From Aegilops tauschii subsp. strangulata (lineage: Eukaryota; Streptophyta; Magnoliopsida; Poales; Poaceae), in assembly GCF_002575655.3 (NCBI RefSeq), contig NC_053035.3:375697792-375761791 (forward strand): 64,000 nt of DNA, given 5' to 3'. Positions 49,263 to 60,743 of this stretch are shown here, one piece after another. A program made the position numbers and the translations under genes. Within the stretch, counting starts at the first letter, position 1, and each line of letters starts with the position of its first letter. The notes under the pieces are model-generated. The model had not been told where the DNA came from. It saw only the letters and a list, made by a program, of their open reading frames with translations, and ran no database searches.

Positions 49263-50818
49263 TGATAATCCCCAAGTGCAGGGAATCATAGTAGCAATTG
49301 CCAAAGGTGGAAGTGATAAGTATGGAGTGTCGAACCCACAAGGAGCTAAATGTAAGATCAATATTCTCTCAAGTCCTATCTGCCACTGATACGACTCTAC
49401 GTACACCGAGCGTTTGCTTCCAACTAGAAACGAGAAATAAAACTACGTTGTGGGTATGAAGAGGATAGCTTTGTATGATATCGGAGAGCTAAAATATAGA
49501 AGTAGGTGCTGTTATCATAAAGTTAGAATATATTACTAAATATTATAAATAGCGAGAGTGGAATAATGATGGATCGGTGTGCGGAATTGTCCTAGGCAAT
49601 TGTTAACCAGACCGGTAGTCGTCATTGCAAATTCATATGAGGGAGAGGCATAAGCTAACATACTTTCTCTTCTTGGATCATATGCACTTATGATTGGAAC
49701 TCTAGCAAGCATCCGCAACTACTAAAGATCATTAAGGTAAAACCCAACCATAGAATTAAAGCATCAAGTCCTCTTTATTCCCATACGCAACAACCCCCTT
49801 ACTCGGGTTTGTGTTTCAGTCACTCACCAACCAACTATAAGCGAATCATGAACGTATTGCAACACCCTACAGCGGGAATCCCTCACGCTTGCGCGACACG
49901 GAGGGCACCATAGGACAGCACCAAAATAAAACATACAACTCGTACCAATCTAGATCATCAATCAACCCAAAGACAAAGGATATCTACTCAAAACATCATA
50001 GGATGGCAACACATCATTGGATCATAATATGTGGCATAAAGCACCATGTTCAAGTAGGGATTACAGCGGGGTGCGGGAGAGTGGACTGCGTAAAAGAGAT
50101 GAGGATGGTGATGATGGTGGTGATGTACATGAAGACGATCACAGCGGCGATGATTCCCCTCCCGATGGCACTCCGACGCCACCGAGAGAGAGGAGGAGAG
50201 GTTCTCCCCCTTGTGCTTCCTCCTCCATGCCCCCCCTAGATGGGGAGAGGTTCTCCCTCTAGTCCTTGGCCTTCATGGCGATGATGGCCCCTCCGGGATC
50301 CTCCTCCATGGCCTCCGGTGATGATGGCCCCCTCCGGCAGGGTGCCAGAGAGGGCCTAGATTGATTTCTCGTGGCTACAAAGGCTTGCGGCGGCGAAACT
50401 TCCTTTCTAGGTTATTTTCTGGGGGTTTCTGTATTTATAGGAATTTTTGGCTTTGGTTTCACGTCATGGGGGTCTCCGAGTCATCCACGAGGCAGGGGCC
50501 CACGCCTAGGGGGGTGGGCATGCCCCCCACCCTCGTGGACAGCCTGGGACTCTTCTGGCCCAACTCTTTTGCTCCAGGGGCTTCTTTTGGTCCATAAAAA
50601 ATCAACAAAAATTGGCACCTCAATTGGACTCCGTTTGGTATTCCTTTTCTGTAAAACTCAAAAACAAGGAAAAAACAGAAACTGGCACTGGGCTCTAGGT
50701 TAATAGGTTAGTCCCAAAAATCATATAAAATAGCATATAAATGCATATAAAACATCTAAGATGGATAATATAATAGCATGAATACTTCATAAATTATAGA
50801 TACGTTGGAGACGTATCA
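49263..50818 (-). mobile_element. 5' LTR of B, copy 2 (1556 bp, intact)
   Basis: The complete reference for the truncated LTR at 9795-11320. Confidence 0.92.
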
Positions 50819-50823
50819 TTGCC
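50819..50823. repeat. Right target site duplication of B (TTGCC)
   Basis: Partner of 43762-43766. Lost in copy 1 through the 11320 deletion. Confidence 0.88.
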
Positions 50824-51294
50824 ATATATAGGTTCTGTAGCATATACTTTTGTTGTCTCTAAGTATGCACCATGAATCTGTTTTACTGCCAAACTCTGTT
50901 TTTCTCTAAGTCTGACAATCTGTTATAACTTTACAAATTTTTGTCTTTGATGAATGCCAATTATCTCGAGGTTGTTTTGAAAATGCTTAGTATGCATGAT
51001 TTGCCATGTATTATTACATTTATTAATAGGACTTTTATTTTGTGCTATGTTTTTGTTTGCCATGATCACTATAGCATCTATGTATCATCCCTCCATTATG
51101 TCACCATGTTAACTCTGCTATCATGTATGCATAGTTTTCCCTTTTGCTATTTGTTTCAGCAATCTCTTGAATATGCATTAGTGCCCCTCTTATATCATGA
51201 TTTTTTTATCACAATTTGAAGTTTCTGCACTTTCTTTTCAGCATCTTTTTGAATATGCATTATAGTGTTTTCACAGTTTTGTTATTTTTCTCAG
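50824..51294 (+). other. Intronic or upstream sequence of the protease-like pseudogene (copy 2)
   Basis: A+T-rich, with no gene. It includes ~110 bp (to about 50955) lost from copy 1 and is contiguous with 43202-43766 once B is removed. Confidence 0.65.
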
Positions 51295-54200
51295 CATGCC
51301 CCACTCCCACCAAAGAAAGCAACTAGCAGATGCAATCATGATTACTTTACTGACCTCCTAAAGAAAATGCCCCTAGGGAGAGATGATGTTGTTAGAGAGT
51401 ACGATTTTGATTTTCTGCTAGATTTTGAATGCAACTCTGTTCCAAGAGGTTTTGCACAGTGGGTGGCTGGGAGAGTGTATCCTCCAACTGGAGATATCGT
51501 TCTTGATGACAAGGTCATTCCAATGAGCCCAGAATCATTTCATACACTGTTTGGTCTTCCATTAGGTGGTAGAAAAGTTTTATTTGACTGTGAGATGACA
51601 AAATCTGCCTTCCTAAACATTATTGGCGAACCTACATTGCCATCCATCAAGTGGTTTGGCCGTGAAATGCTTAAGCCTGATATATCTCGAAATGAATTCA
51701 TGAGGTGTTTCCTTCTAGTTGCCTTTCCAAATGTTCTGTGTCCTAACTCAAATATCTACCCAAGCATGAAAACCTATGCTACTTTACTTCATTTTCATTT
51801 ATCTATTACTGTATTAATGTTCTTACTTCCTTTTCTTTCTTTTCTTTGATTTGTGTTCTCATTTTGAAGCTCAAATGACATCAGGATCTAATGTCGATGC
51901 TCCCAATACTAATGCATCACCGTTCACCCAACGCTCTCCCAATGCCTATAATGCAAATGTGGATTTGCATGATACTGCAGGTCCAATTTTCTCACGCTTT
52001 CTTTTCATTCTGTTGTCCCTAAGAACAACTCAATACCTTCAAAATCACCATTTAATTTCTTAGCTTCAGTTTCAGGTATGAAGAGGAAAGCGCAATCACC
52101 AGTTGATGAAGCTGATATATTCGTGAGCAATCTTATCCTAAACCCTACAAGTTACAAAGGCATGCACGTCTAAATCCAGTTTCTATTGTAAGTTTTTATT
52201 TTCCTTCTTAAATTCACTCAATTTTGATGAATTGAATTTATTGTTTTAGTGTTTTGTTAATGTTGATCATTTATTTCTCACATTCTCCATCCAAATGACC
52301 TGTTGATAACTGAATGCAGGAGGAAGGAAGAAAGCTGGACTTCAGTAATGTGGAGAAGCAACTTGAGTCTGTTTCAGAGCTTATGAGAAAACTCATTCCG
52401 CCTAAGCCTCCCCTTACTAGTGAATCCATTGACAAGGGAAAAAGCATTAGTTTCAAACATTTGGTCGGTACAAAGACAGAAGTTGCAGCCAATTCCAAAG
52501 TCACTTCTACCCAGACCTCATTGAATAATATTATGAGTGTTAGGAAGAAGTCAATTTTTCCTGAGAAATTGAGGTTGAAAACTAGGACGAATGGTATTAT
52601 TCTTCTTCTCTTTATTTTTTGGATGTATCGCTGTTTCAAGTTTCTTTTCTTTACGCATCCTTTCTGCATGTTTACATTGTCATGAAATTTTTTGTCTGAA
52701 GGTGAATGTATTGCCATCTCCTCTCAAAAATCAGTTTGTGACCAATCTATGCCATCTAGCCAACGTCATTTTCAACAGTATGACGAGGTGCTTATTCTTT
52801 GCAGCTCTGTTCTATATAATTTTTGTTGGCAACTTCTCCACATAATTCTTGCAAGTTTATTCTTGTTCAAAATTATGCTTATTTTTGTACTGTTTTGCAA
52901 GTTTATTAAATGTTTCATGCAAGGTTTTGTGTATACTTTTTTGAATGCTATTCACTTTATGCAAACTAAAATTGTTCATTTTCCTTATGTAATGCTCTTT
53001 TTTATGTTATGTAACAGGGGTCACAATATCGAACTCCCATTCAAATGTAGACGTTGCCTTTTACTCCAGTATCTAGTCCTTCAAACAATATTCTTACTCA
53101 GGCATACTTCTAAACTGCTTCACACAGGATTCAATTTTTAGCAACTATCCATTTTTCTTTGTACTTAGTTGCCTTACTATTTTCCCGTGTAATTTGGATC
53201 ATTGTAGAAATCCAATGGCACTCCAAGATCATGGACACGCCCAAAATCTGCTAACCGCAATGAATTTCTGGGTGAACCATCTCAACCTCCAGTTCATGTC
53301 ACTAAGGTTACATGTTCATTCCCACTTTCTGTAATCTGTTCGTCTTAGTAATGTGTTCGGAGTTTCCTTTTTCATTTTCTTCAGTTTAGTAATGTTTCCT
53401 CGTATTTCTTTTCATCTTCTCATATTGATTTAGATCCTCCTGGTTGTCGTCATAGCCCCTCAAACTCTCCTGATGTTGAGATCTTATATGAAGTTAAGAA
53501 ATCTGATACGGAAAACAACTTGCTTACTAATTCTGAAGGCATTTACAATGAAAAAATTAACAATCATTCTGCTAGTAAATCTAGAAGAGAGGTGGACAGA
53601 TATGGACCAAAAAGGATTGTACATCCTAGCAAATACAATGCATCTCCTTATGTAAATGAAAAATCATCAAAATATCCTGTCAATACAAGAATGATTCAAT
53701 TGCATGATGTCATTGTCACTTTGTCTCTTGATGAGAACTTCAAATAGTAAGTTTCGTCCACTTTATTCGTTACTTATGCGTTCAGTTGTTATGTTTCATA
53801 ATTTTTTGTCTTTCGTTATCTTATACCTTATTTTTCTATTTTTATCTTTTTGGTTGTAGCAAACCATGTATTGATTATGGCAAGGTTACAATGACGTTTT
53901 TTCGTTTGGTACTTCTTTTGCAAATGAGGGCCTAGTCGACACGTATATTATAAATGCTTGGTGTCGTAAGTTGTCTTTGGACAACAAGCCAAAGGACTCT
54001 AAAGTGCATCATTTTTCCACCTCATTTCTGTGAGTACATTTTTCATTCTCCTCTATGTTTGTCTGTGTCTCCTTGATTTTTTAGACTTCAGTTTGAGCTT
54101 TGTGCATCTTCTTATTACTATCCTAACTTTTTTCATTTAACAGGAGCATCTTATGAACATGGACTCATATGATACTCAAGAGTTGTATGATCAAAAGTCC

Positions 54201-55386
54201 AGTATGGTCCAGAGATGCTTTCAGTTGGCAAATGGTGCAAGACCAATCCATACATGCAATGAAGTAAACATAGTTCATTCAAATTTATTTTTTACATTAT
54301 TTTCATGCATTGAGTGCTTACTACTTTCAATGTTTTTTCAAGTGCACTTTCCAACTTTACACACCTTCAGTCAAGTTAAGCATTGGTTCAATTTTGTTGT
54401 ATTGTTTTAGCATGAAATGTTTGTCATATTAGATTCAACATTCGATGACAAGAGTGATTACCACAAGCATGTCTTGAGCATTTTGGTAAATCTATAAACT
54501 ACAGCTTTTTCCTCTTATATATTTTGTTTTTTCCATTTTCCATGATGTTCTCATTGTGCATACACATTCTGGTAAATTAGTAATGTAAATTTGCAGATAC
54601 CAAATTTCAAAAGGGTTTGGAACATGTATGGGAGCTCACGGAACCTTAATTGGAGAAATTGGTCTACACATTTTATTGATGTGCCTAAACAATCAAATGC
54701 GTAAGTTCTTTCTTTATTTCTTTTGCGTTACCATTTCCCTTTTTGTAAAATGTATGTACCATGCAGTTTAGAATGTCGAGGATGCAAGTTCCAATTGTAG
54801 GTTTTTCTGATTATAGGAATTAGGTGTATTTTTGTACTGATAGTTATACGTGTGCATTTTCAGTTGAGGCTTTCTTAGTAAGACCTAGTACCTATAATGC
54901 ACTATGTCAAATATCCTACTATGAAAACTTTTCATTGTGGCATAGCATGTGCAATTTTAGTACGGTAAGAATGCTAGTTCTAATTGTATGTTTTTAGGTA
55001 TCAAGAATTAGCTTTTGGGACTCATATATTTTTAGGCCGTTCTATGGCTTTTTTAATATTCATTTGTTCTTGTTCAATCCAATCCATTCACTGCAATGTG
55101 AAGGATTTTTCTTACATGTTTACATTCAGAAACTTTTGAAGAAGTGCAAGCGTAGTAAATTTTTTCTACTTTGATGCCTAATTTTGTTTGCTGTTGATTT
55201 TACTGCAGTGTTGACCGTGGTATTCATATTGCGTTATATTTGAAGCACTGGAAGCCTAGGGTCCAGATGCATGACATCATTAAGGATGAAGATATTCCAA
55301 ACATTAGAGTCGGGCTGGCGAATGAGATGATGTTCACCGACCTCAACATTTTGACTGACCAGAAGAACCTTGTTCTTGAATTCTGA
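51295..55386 (+). pseudogene. Plant-mobile-domain / Ulp1 (C48) protease-like pseudogene, copy 2
   Basis: Same exon layout as 11681-15697. The mobile domain starts at 51295. The exon at 53208-53306 keeps its splice donor, and the exon encoding DRYGPKRIVHPSKYNASPYV keeps its frame, both broken in copy 1. The last exon ends at TGA 55384-55386. Shared lesions: the TAG at 54408-54410 between the His and Asp motifs, and the single-base frame breaks. Private lesions: CAG to TAG at 53048-53050 in the exon starting GSQYRTPIQM, and the catalytic Cys codon changed to Arg (CGT, 55216-55218) in the DCG motif. So the two copies have decayed independently since duplication. No function is expected. Confidence 0.82.
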
Positions 55387-55469
55387 CAGTGCTCATGAGT
55401 AAGGATGCTATCTAATTCATTTTAACAGCATTTATCCAGTTGTTGAACTATTTATTTTTATCATATTTT

Positions 55470-55532
55470 ATTGATTACTTGTGCCATATAATTGATTACT
55501 TGTGCCATATAATTGATTACTTGTGCCACATA
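55470..55532 (+). repeat. Three 21-bp tandem repeats (copy 2)
   Basis: Same as 15781-15843. Confidence 0.95.
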
Positions 55533-56950
55533 ATACATGATACATGTGGTGACTAAAGTCGGGTCGGCTCGTTGAGTACCCGCGGTTGATTCACGGATTG
55601 GGGGCTGAAAGGACATACTTTCCCGACGGCCCTCTGTGTGGATCTTTGTGGCGGAACGACAGGGCAGGTTGAGACCACCTAGGTGAGAGGTGGCCCTGGC
55701 CCTGGTCTTCGTCCGCGGTTACATCAATTAACACGCTTAACGAGATCTTGGTATTTGATCTGAGTCTGGCCACTAGCCTATACGCACTAACCAACTATGC
55801 GGGAACAGTTATGGGCACTCTACGTGGTGGTATCAGCCGTAGCCTTCTTGACATCAGCGACTGAGCGGCGCGCGCCGGATTGGACCGTAAGCCTGCGCTT
55901 GTATTAAGGGGGCTAGGTCTGCTTCCGGCTGCGTACGCAACGTGCAGGTGTGCAATGGGCGATGGGCCCAGACCCCTACGTGCATAGGATTTAGACCAGC
56001 GTGCTGACCTCTCTATTGTGCCTAGGTGGGGCTGCGACGTGTTGATCTTGCGAGGCCGGGCATGACCTAGGATAGTGTGTCCGGCCAAAGGGGATCGAGC
56101 GTGTTGGGTAATGTGGTGCACCCTTGTAGGGAAGTTTATCTATTCGAATAGCCGTGATCCTCGATAAAAGGACGACCCGGAGTTGTACCTTGACCTTATG
56201 ACAACTAGAACCGGATACTTAATAAAACACACCCTTTCAAGTGCCAGATACAACCCGGTGATCGCTCTCTAACAGGGCGACGAGGAGGGGATCGCCGGGT
56301 AGGATTATGCTATGCAATGATACTTGGTGAACACCATCTACTCTCTTCTACATGCTGCAAGATGGAGGCTGCCAAAAGAGTAGTCTTCGACAGGACTAGC
56401 TATCCCCCTTTTATTCTGGCATTCTGCAGTTCAGTCCACTGATATTGCCCCTTTACACAGATACCCATGCATATGTAGTGTAGATCCTTGCTTGCGGGTA
56501 CTTTGGATGAGTACTCACGGTTGCTTTGCTCCCTCTTTTCCCCCTTTCCCTCTTCTTCTCGGACGTCGCAACCAGATGTTGGAGCCCAGGAGCTAGACGC
56601 CACCATCGACGACGACCCCTACTACACAGAGGGTGCCTACGACCAGGAGTAGTTTAGGAGGATCCCAGGCAGGAGGCCTGCGCCTCTTTCGATCTGTATC
56701 CCAGTTTGTGCTAGCCATCTTATGGCAACTTGTTTAACTTATGTCTGTACTCAGATATTGTTGCTTCCGTTGACTCGTCTATGATCGAGCACTTGTATTC
56801 GAGCCCTCGAGGCCCCTGGCTTGTATTATGATGCTTGTATGACTTATTTTATTTTTAGAGCTGTGTTGTGATATCTTCGCGTGAGTCCCTGATCTTGATC
56901 GTACATGGATGCGTGTATGATTAGTGTACGATTGAATTGGGGGCGTCACA
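55533..56950 (+). mobile_element. LTR fragment C', uninterrupted (copy 2)
   Basis: About 1.4 kb related to the reverse complement of C's LTR, from just after the TATA-like region to the LTR end GGGCGTCACA. It carries a 24-bp deletion near 56640 relative to copy 1 (36990-37013 region). It is followed directly by the truncated A LTR. Confidence 0.87.
55774..55778. other. Empty target site of the C array (TAGCC)
   Basis: Flanks GGCCAC and TATACGCACTAACC match both sides of the C array in copy 1, with only one copy of the 5-bp target. This shows C inserted after the segmental duplication, or into one copy only. Confidence 0.93.
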
Positions 56951-57711
56951 CGCTTGATCCCAGTGATAGAAAGGGAACCGACACGTATGTACCGTTGCTA
57001 CTAAGGATAAAAAGATGGGATCTATATCTAACACAATAGATAAACGGATCTTGTCTACATCATGTCATCGTTCTTATTGCATTACTCCGTTTTTCCATGA
57101 ACTTAATACACTAGATGCATGCTGGATAGCGGTCGATGTGTGGAGTAATAGTAGTAGATGCATGCAGGAGTCGGTCTACTAATCTTGGACGTGATGCCTA
57201 TGTAATGATCATTGCCTGGATATCATCATAATTATTTGAGGTTCTATCAATTGCCCAACAGTAATTTGTTTACCCACCGTTTGCTATCTTTCTCGAGAGA
57301 AGCCACTAGTGAAACCTACGGCCCCCGGGTCTTCTTTCTCATTTATTTGCTTGCAATCTACTTTTCCTTTGCATTTTTATTCAGATCTATTGAACCAAAA
57401 ATACAATAATACTTTGCTGCAATCTATTTATTTGCGATCTATTGTTTCAATCTACTACAATTTTCTGGCATCGTTACCCAAAAGGGATTGACAACCCCTT
57501 TAACACGTCGGGTTGCGAGGTGTTGTTATTTGTGTGCAGGTGTTGTTTACGTTGTGTTGCTTGGTTCTCCTACTGGTTCGATAACCTTGGTTTCTTCACT
57601 AAGGGAATTACCTACCATCGCTGTGCTGCATCATCCCTTCCTCTTTGGGGAAATACCGACGTAGTCCTAGTAGAAAGGAGCTTTTCTAGCGCTATAGTCA
57701 CAGAGCCATCA
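56951..57711 (+). mobile_element. 5' LTR of A, 5'-truncated (junction of copies 2 and 3)
   Basis: Same breakpoint with C' as at 37330/37331, so that rearrangement predates the duplication. Confidence 0.88.
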
Positions 57712-57722
57712 AAAGGATTTTC

Positions 57723-57740
57723 TGGCGCCGTTGCCGGGGA
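57723..57740 (+). promoter_or_regulatory. tRNA-Asp primer binding site of A (second copy)
   Basis: TGGCGCCGTTGCCGGGGA, identical to 38103-38120. Confidence 0.9.
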
Positions 57741-57908
57741 GGATCTTCAACATAACCAGGTTCCTAATCACAAATCTCATCTCCTCGCAATTTATTTGCC
57801 ATTTGCCTCTCGTTTTCCTCTCCCCCACTTCACAAAAATTTGCCGTTTTATTCGCCTCTCTGTTTCCGTTCGCCATTTTCTCGTCAGATCTATTCTTTGC
57901 TTGTAATT

Positions 57909-58613
57909 ATGAGTGATTTCGGTATGGCACCAACAGATGATGGCCTGACTCCTAAGATTGGACGTACATGCAATTTGGATGCTAAAACTTTTATCTTGGG
58001 GCAAGGGAACGTTGTGGAAAAAGAACGTATCCAAGAATTCTTCAATTGTGTGGGAAATCTGAGTCTTGATGATGCTCCTATACTTAAAACTAGTATATCT
58101 TATGCGGATGCTATTTCAGCACTAGTTCTGAAACTTGAAAGTAAATTTATCCGCACTCATCCTACTTTGCAAAGATTGTTTTTTGAGCTTCCCGAAATAA
58201 AGAATCCTAGAGCCAAAAAGCTAGCCACTCTCGTTCTTATGAACGAGTTTGACTACATAATTCGGGAAGCTAGGGAAATCTTTGACTTTTATGGTATGAA
58301 TTGTGAAAAACCCGTGATAGATGAAATTCTTTACAATAGTGACTATGCACTAAGGCATTTGCTTGGGGATAATAAGATCTTTGATGAGAATCTTAAAAAG
58401 GAGGTCCCCGTTCTAGAAATAATCCAACAAGTTTTTAATAATGTTAATCAACACTATTCTTGGATTGTTGCGGGAAATCAAAGGGGTTATGATGAAAACC
58501 AACTAAGGAATGCTAAAGTTTCTATGGATAATATGTTTTATGCTGTGTTTACAAAACCTCCTGATAAAAATACCCCCAAGAAAATTAAGAAGAAGAAAGA
58601 TGACAAAACTTAG
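57909..58613 (+). CDS. Gag-position ORF of element A, second copy (234 codons)
   Basis: Intact, starting at the ATG of MSDFGMAPTDDG, with the same length and basic tail as the ORF at 38289-38993. Differences noticed are Pro to Leu (codon 13 region), Ile to Val, Ala to Thr, Leu to Ser, and Pro to Leu (ENLKK), plus two silent changes. Its element lost most of its downstream internal region by deletion at 59415, so it cannot complete a transposition cycle alone. It has no partner pol. Confidence 0.7.
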   Translation: MSDFGMAPTDDGLTPKIGRTCNLDAKTFILGQGNVVEKERIQEFFNCVGNLSLDDAPILKTSISYADAISALVLKLESKFIRTHPTLQRLFFELPEIKNPRAKKLATLVLMNEFDYIIREAREIFDFYGMNCEKPVIDEILYNSDYALRHLLGDNKIFDENLKKEVPVLEIIQQVFNNVNQHYSWIVAGNQRGYDENQLRNAKVSMDNMFYAVFTKPPDKNTPKKIKKKKDDKT

Positions 58614-59421
58614 ATCCTTGCTTTATGCCTAGCTAAGGGCGTAAAACTATAGCGCTTGTTGGGAGGCAACGCAATAAATAAAATTTCTTTTTGCTTTTTG
58701 CTTTCTGTTCTTGTGTGCTTACACAATTTTTCTACTGGTATGATTGTGTTCTTTGTGTTTTAATTAGTGTTTGTGCCAAGTAAAGCCTTTAGGATCTTCT
58801 TGGGTGATGGTTGTTTGATCTTTCTGAAAAAGACAGAAACTTTGTGCTCACGAAAATAATGTTCATAAATCACAGAAAAGAGCATTTGCCCTGATTCTTT
58901 TTTTCAGAAGATTAATATACAAATTACCCTGGTCATCCTAATTTGGTAGAATTTTTGGAGTTCCAGAAGTATTCGCAAAAGTCATATTACTACAGACTGT
59001 TCTGTTTTGACAGATTCTGTTTTCTTTATTTTGTGTGCTTATTGATGGCTCTATGGTTTTCTTTGATGAGTTTTTGCCATAGAAAAGTTGGAATACAGTA
59101 GATATAATACAAAAACAAAATAAGAATTGGTTTGATACAACACTTATAGTAGTGATTTATTTTTCTTATACTAATGGATCTCACGAAGGTTTTGTGGAGT
59201 TTTGTGTGATTGAAGTTTTCAAGTTTTGAGTTATCTTACGATGGATGAAGGAAGGATGCAAGAGCCTAAGCTTGGGGATGCCCAAGCATCCCAAGGTAAT
59301 ATCCAAAAATGAGCAACCAACTAAGCTTGGGGATGCCCCCGAGTGGCATCCCCGCTTTCTTCCAACAACTATCGGTATTTTACTCGAGGCTATATTTTTA
59401 TCCGTCACATGATATATTTAT
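58614..59421 (+). mobile_element. Internal region of A, copy 3, truncated
   Basis: Follows copy 2 to about 59415, including the hairpin cluster at 59267-59352, then stops at CATGATAT. About six filler bases (ATTTAT) separate it from LTR sequence. No coding domain. Confidence 0.85.
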
Positions 59422-60179
59422 ATCCCAGTGACAGAAAGGGAACCGACACGTATGTATCGTTGCTACTAAGGATAAAAGGATGGGATCTATATCTAACACA
59501 ATAGATAAACGGATCTTGTCTACATCATGTCATCGTTCTTATTGCATTACTCCGTTTTTCCACGAACTTAATACACTAGATGCATGCTGGATAGCGGTCG
59601 ATGTGTGGAGTAATAGTAGTAGATGCAGGCAGGAGTCGGTCTACTAATCTTGGACGTGATGCCTATGTAATGATCATTGCATGGATATCGTCATAATTAT
59701 TTGAGGTTCTATCAATTGCCCAGCAGTAATTTGTTTACCTACCGTTTGCTATCTTTCTCGATAGAAGCCACTAGTGAAACCTACGGCTCCCGGGTCTTCT
59801 TTCTTATTTATTTGCTTGTGATATACTTTTCCTTTGCATTTTTATTCAGATCTATTAAACCAAAAATACAAAAAAAATACTTTGCTGTACTTTATTTATT
59901 TGCGATCTATTATTTCAATCTACTACAATTTTCTGGCATCGTTACCCGAAAGGGATTGACATCCCCTTTAACACGTCGGGTTGCGAGGTGTTGTTATTTT
60001 TGTGCAGGTGTTGTTTATGTTGTGTTGCTTGGTTCTCCTACTGGTTCGATAACCTTGGTTTCTTCACTAAGGGAAATACCTACCGTCGCTGTGCTGCATC
60101 ATCCCTTCCTCTTTGGGGAAATACCGACGTAGTCCAAGCAGATAGGAGCTTTTCTGGCGCTATAGTTAGAGAGCCATCA
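59422..60179 (+). mobile_element. 3' LTR of A, copy 3, 5' part deleted
   Basis: Matches the last ~755 bp of the A LTR and ends CCATCA, with the usual CTCAGCATC flank. The polypurine tract and the first ~835 bp of the LTR are lost. Confidence 0.88.
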
Positions 60180-60743
60180 CTCAGCATCTCTTGAATATGC
60201 ATTAGTGCCCCTCTTATAAAAGTGTGTGCAATTTTTAGCATGATGAGGTTGCAAGTTCTTTAATTATACCTATAATCCAGTGTATCTTATACGATAGTCT
60301 GAATCTTTTTTGCTGTTTGTAAAATGAATGCAAGTTTAGTATGATGAAAATGCAAGTAATTTAAATAGTATGATCTTTGATGAATACACACTTTTTTTAA
60401 GTGAAACTTAGTATATGAACACCCCCGCATATTTTGTATGTTACTTTGGATTTTTTGCTGTTCTAGAATGTGTACACATTTAGAATTTTGCGTATGCAAT
60501 GTATCCATTAATTTTTTTAGACTACGGATATTCAAGTACTTTGCAGTAAGTAGTTGATGATATCAATAAATGCTAGTTTTATTTTTTTCTGCTCGCGTAA
60601 TGTGTGTGCAAGTTTAGATTTATGAGTATGCATCTTTTTATTTTTATAACTGAATAACTATGCATATTAATACACCTGCACACTCCTACGGATATGATGC
60701 TTTTGTTGTTGTATAATGTATGCTTGCCATGCTATTTGTTGCC
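60180..60743 (+). other. Host-like intronic sequence (copy 3)
   Basis: Third occurrence of the 3740-4303 sequence, ending in TTGCC (60739-60743). No gene. Confidence 0.6.

Larger units (their letters stand above)
43767..50818 (-). mobile_element. Element B, copy 2: complete, 7052 bp
   Basis: 3' LTR 43767-45312, polypurine tract 45313-45325, internal region to 49262 with primer site 49235-49252, and 5' LTR 49263-50818, flanked by TTGCC. It is complete in structure but has no pol and only a decayed short frame. The internal direct repeat seen in copy 1 is also present (about 46870-47500 and 48320-48940). Confidence 0.93.
39324..58945 (+). repeat. Copy 2 of the tandem composite unit
   Basis: Collinear with copy 1 throughout, but without the C array. 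It therefore preserves the uninterrupted C' fragment, a complete B element with target duplications, and the full right LTR of B. Private changes are a 149-bp tandem duplication at 39711-40008, a stop codon at 53048-53050, loss of the protease Cys codon at 55216-55218, and a 24-bp deletion in C' near 56640. Confidence 0.94.
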
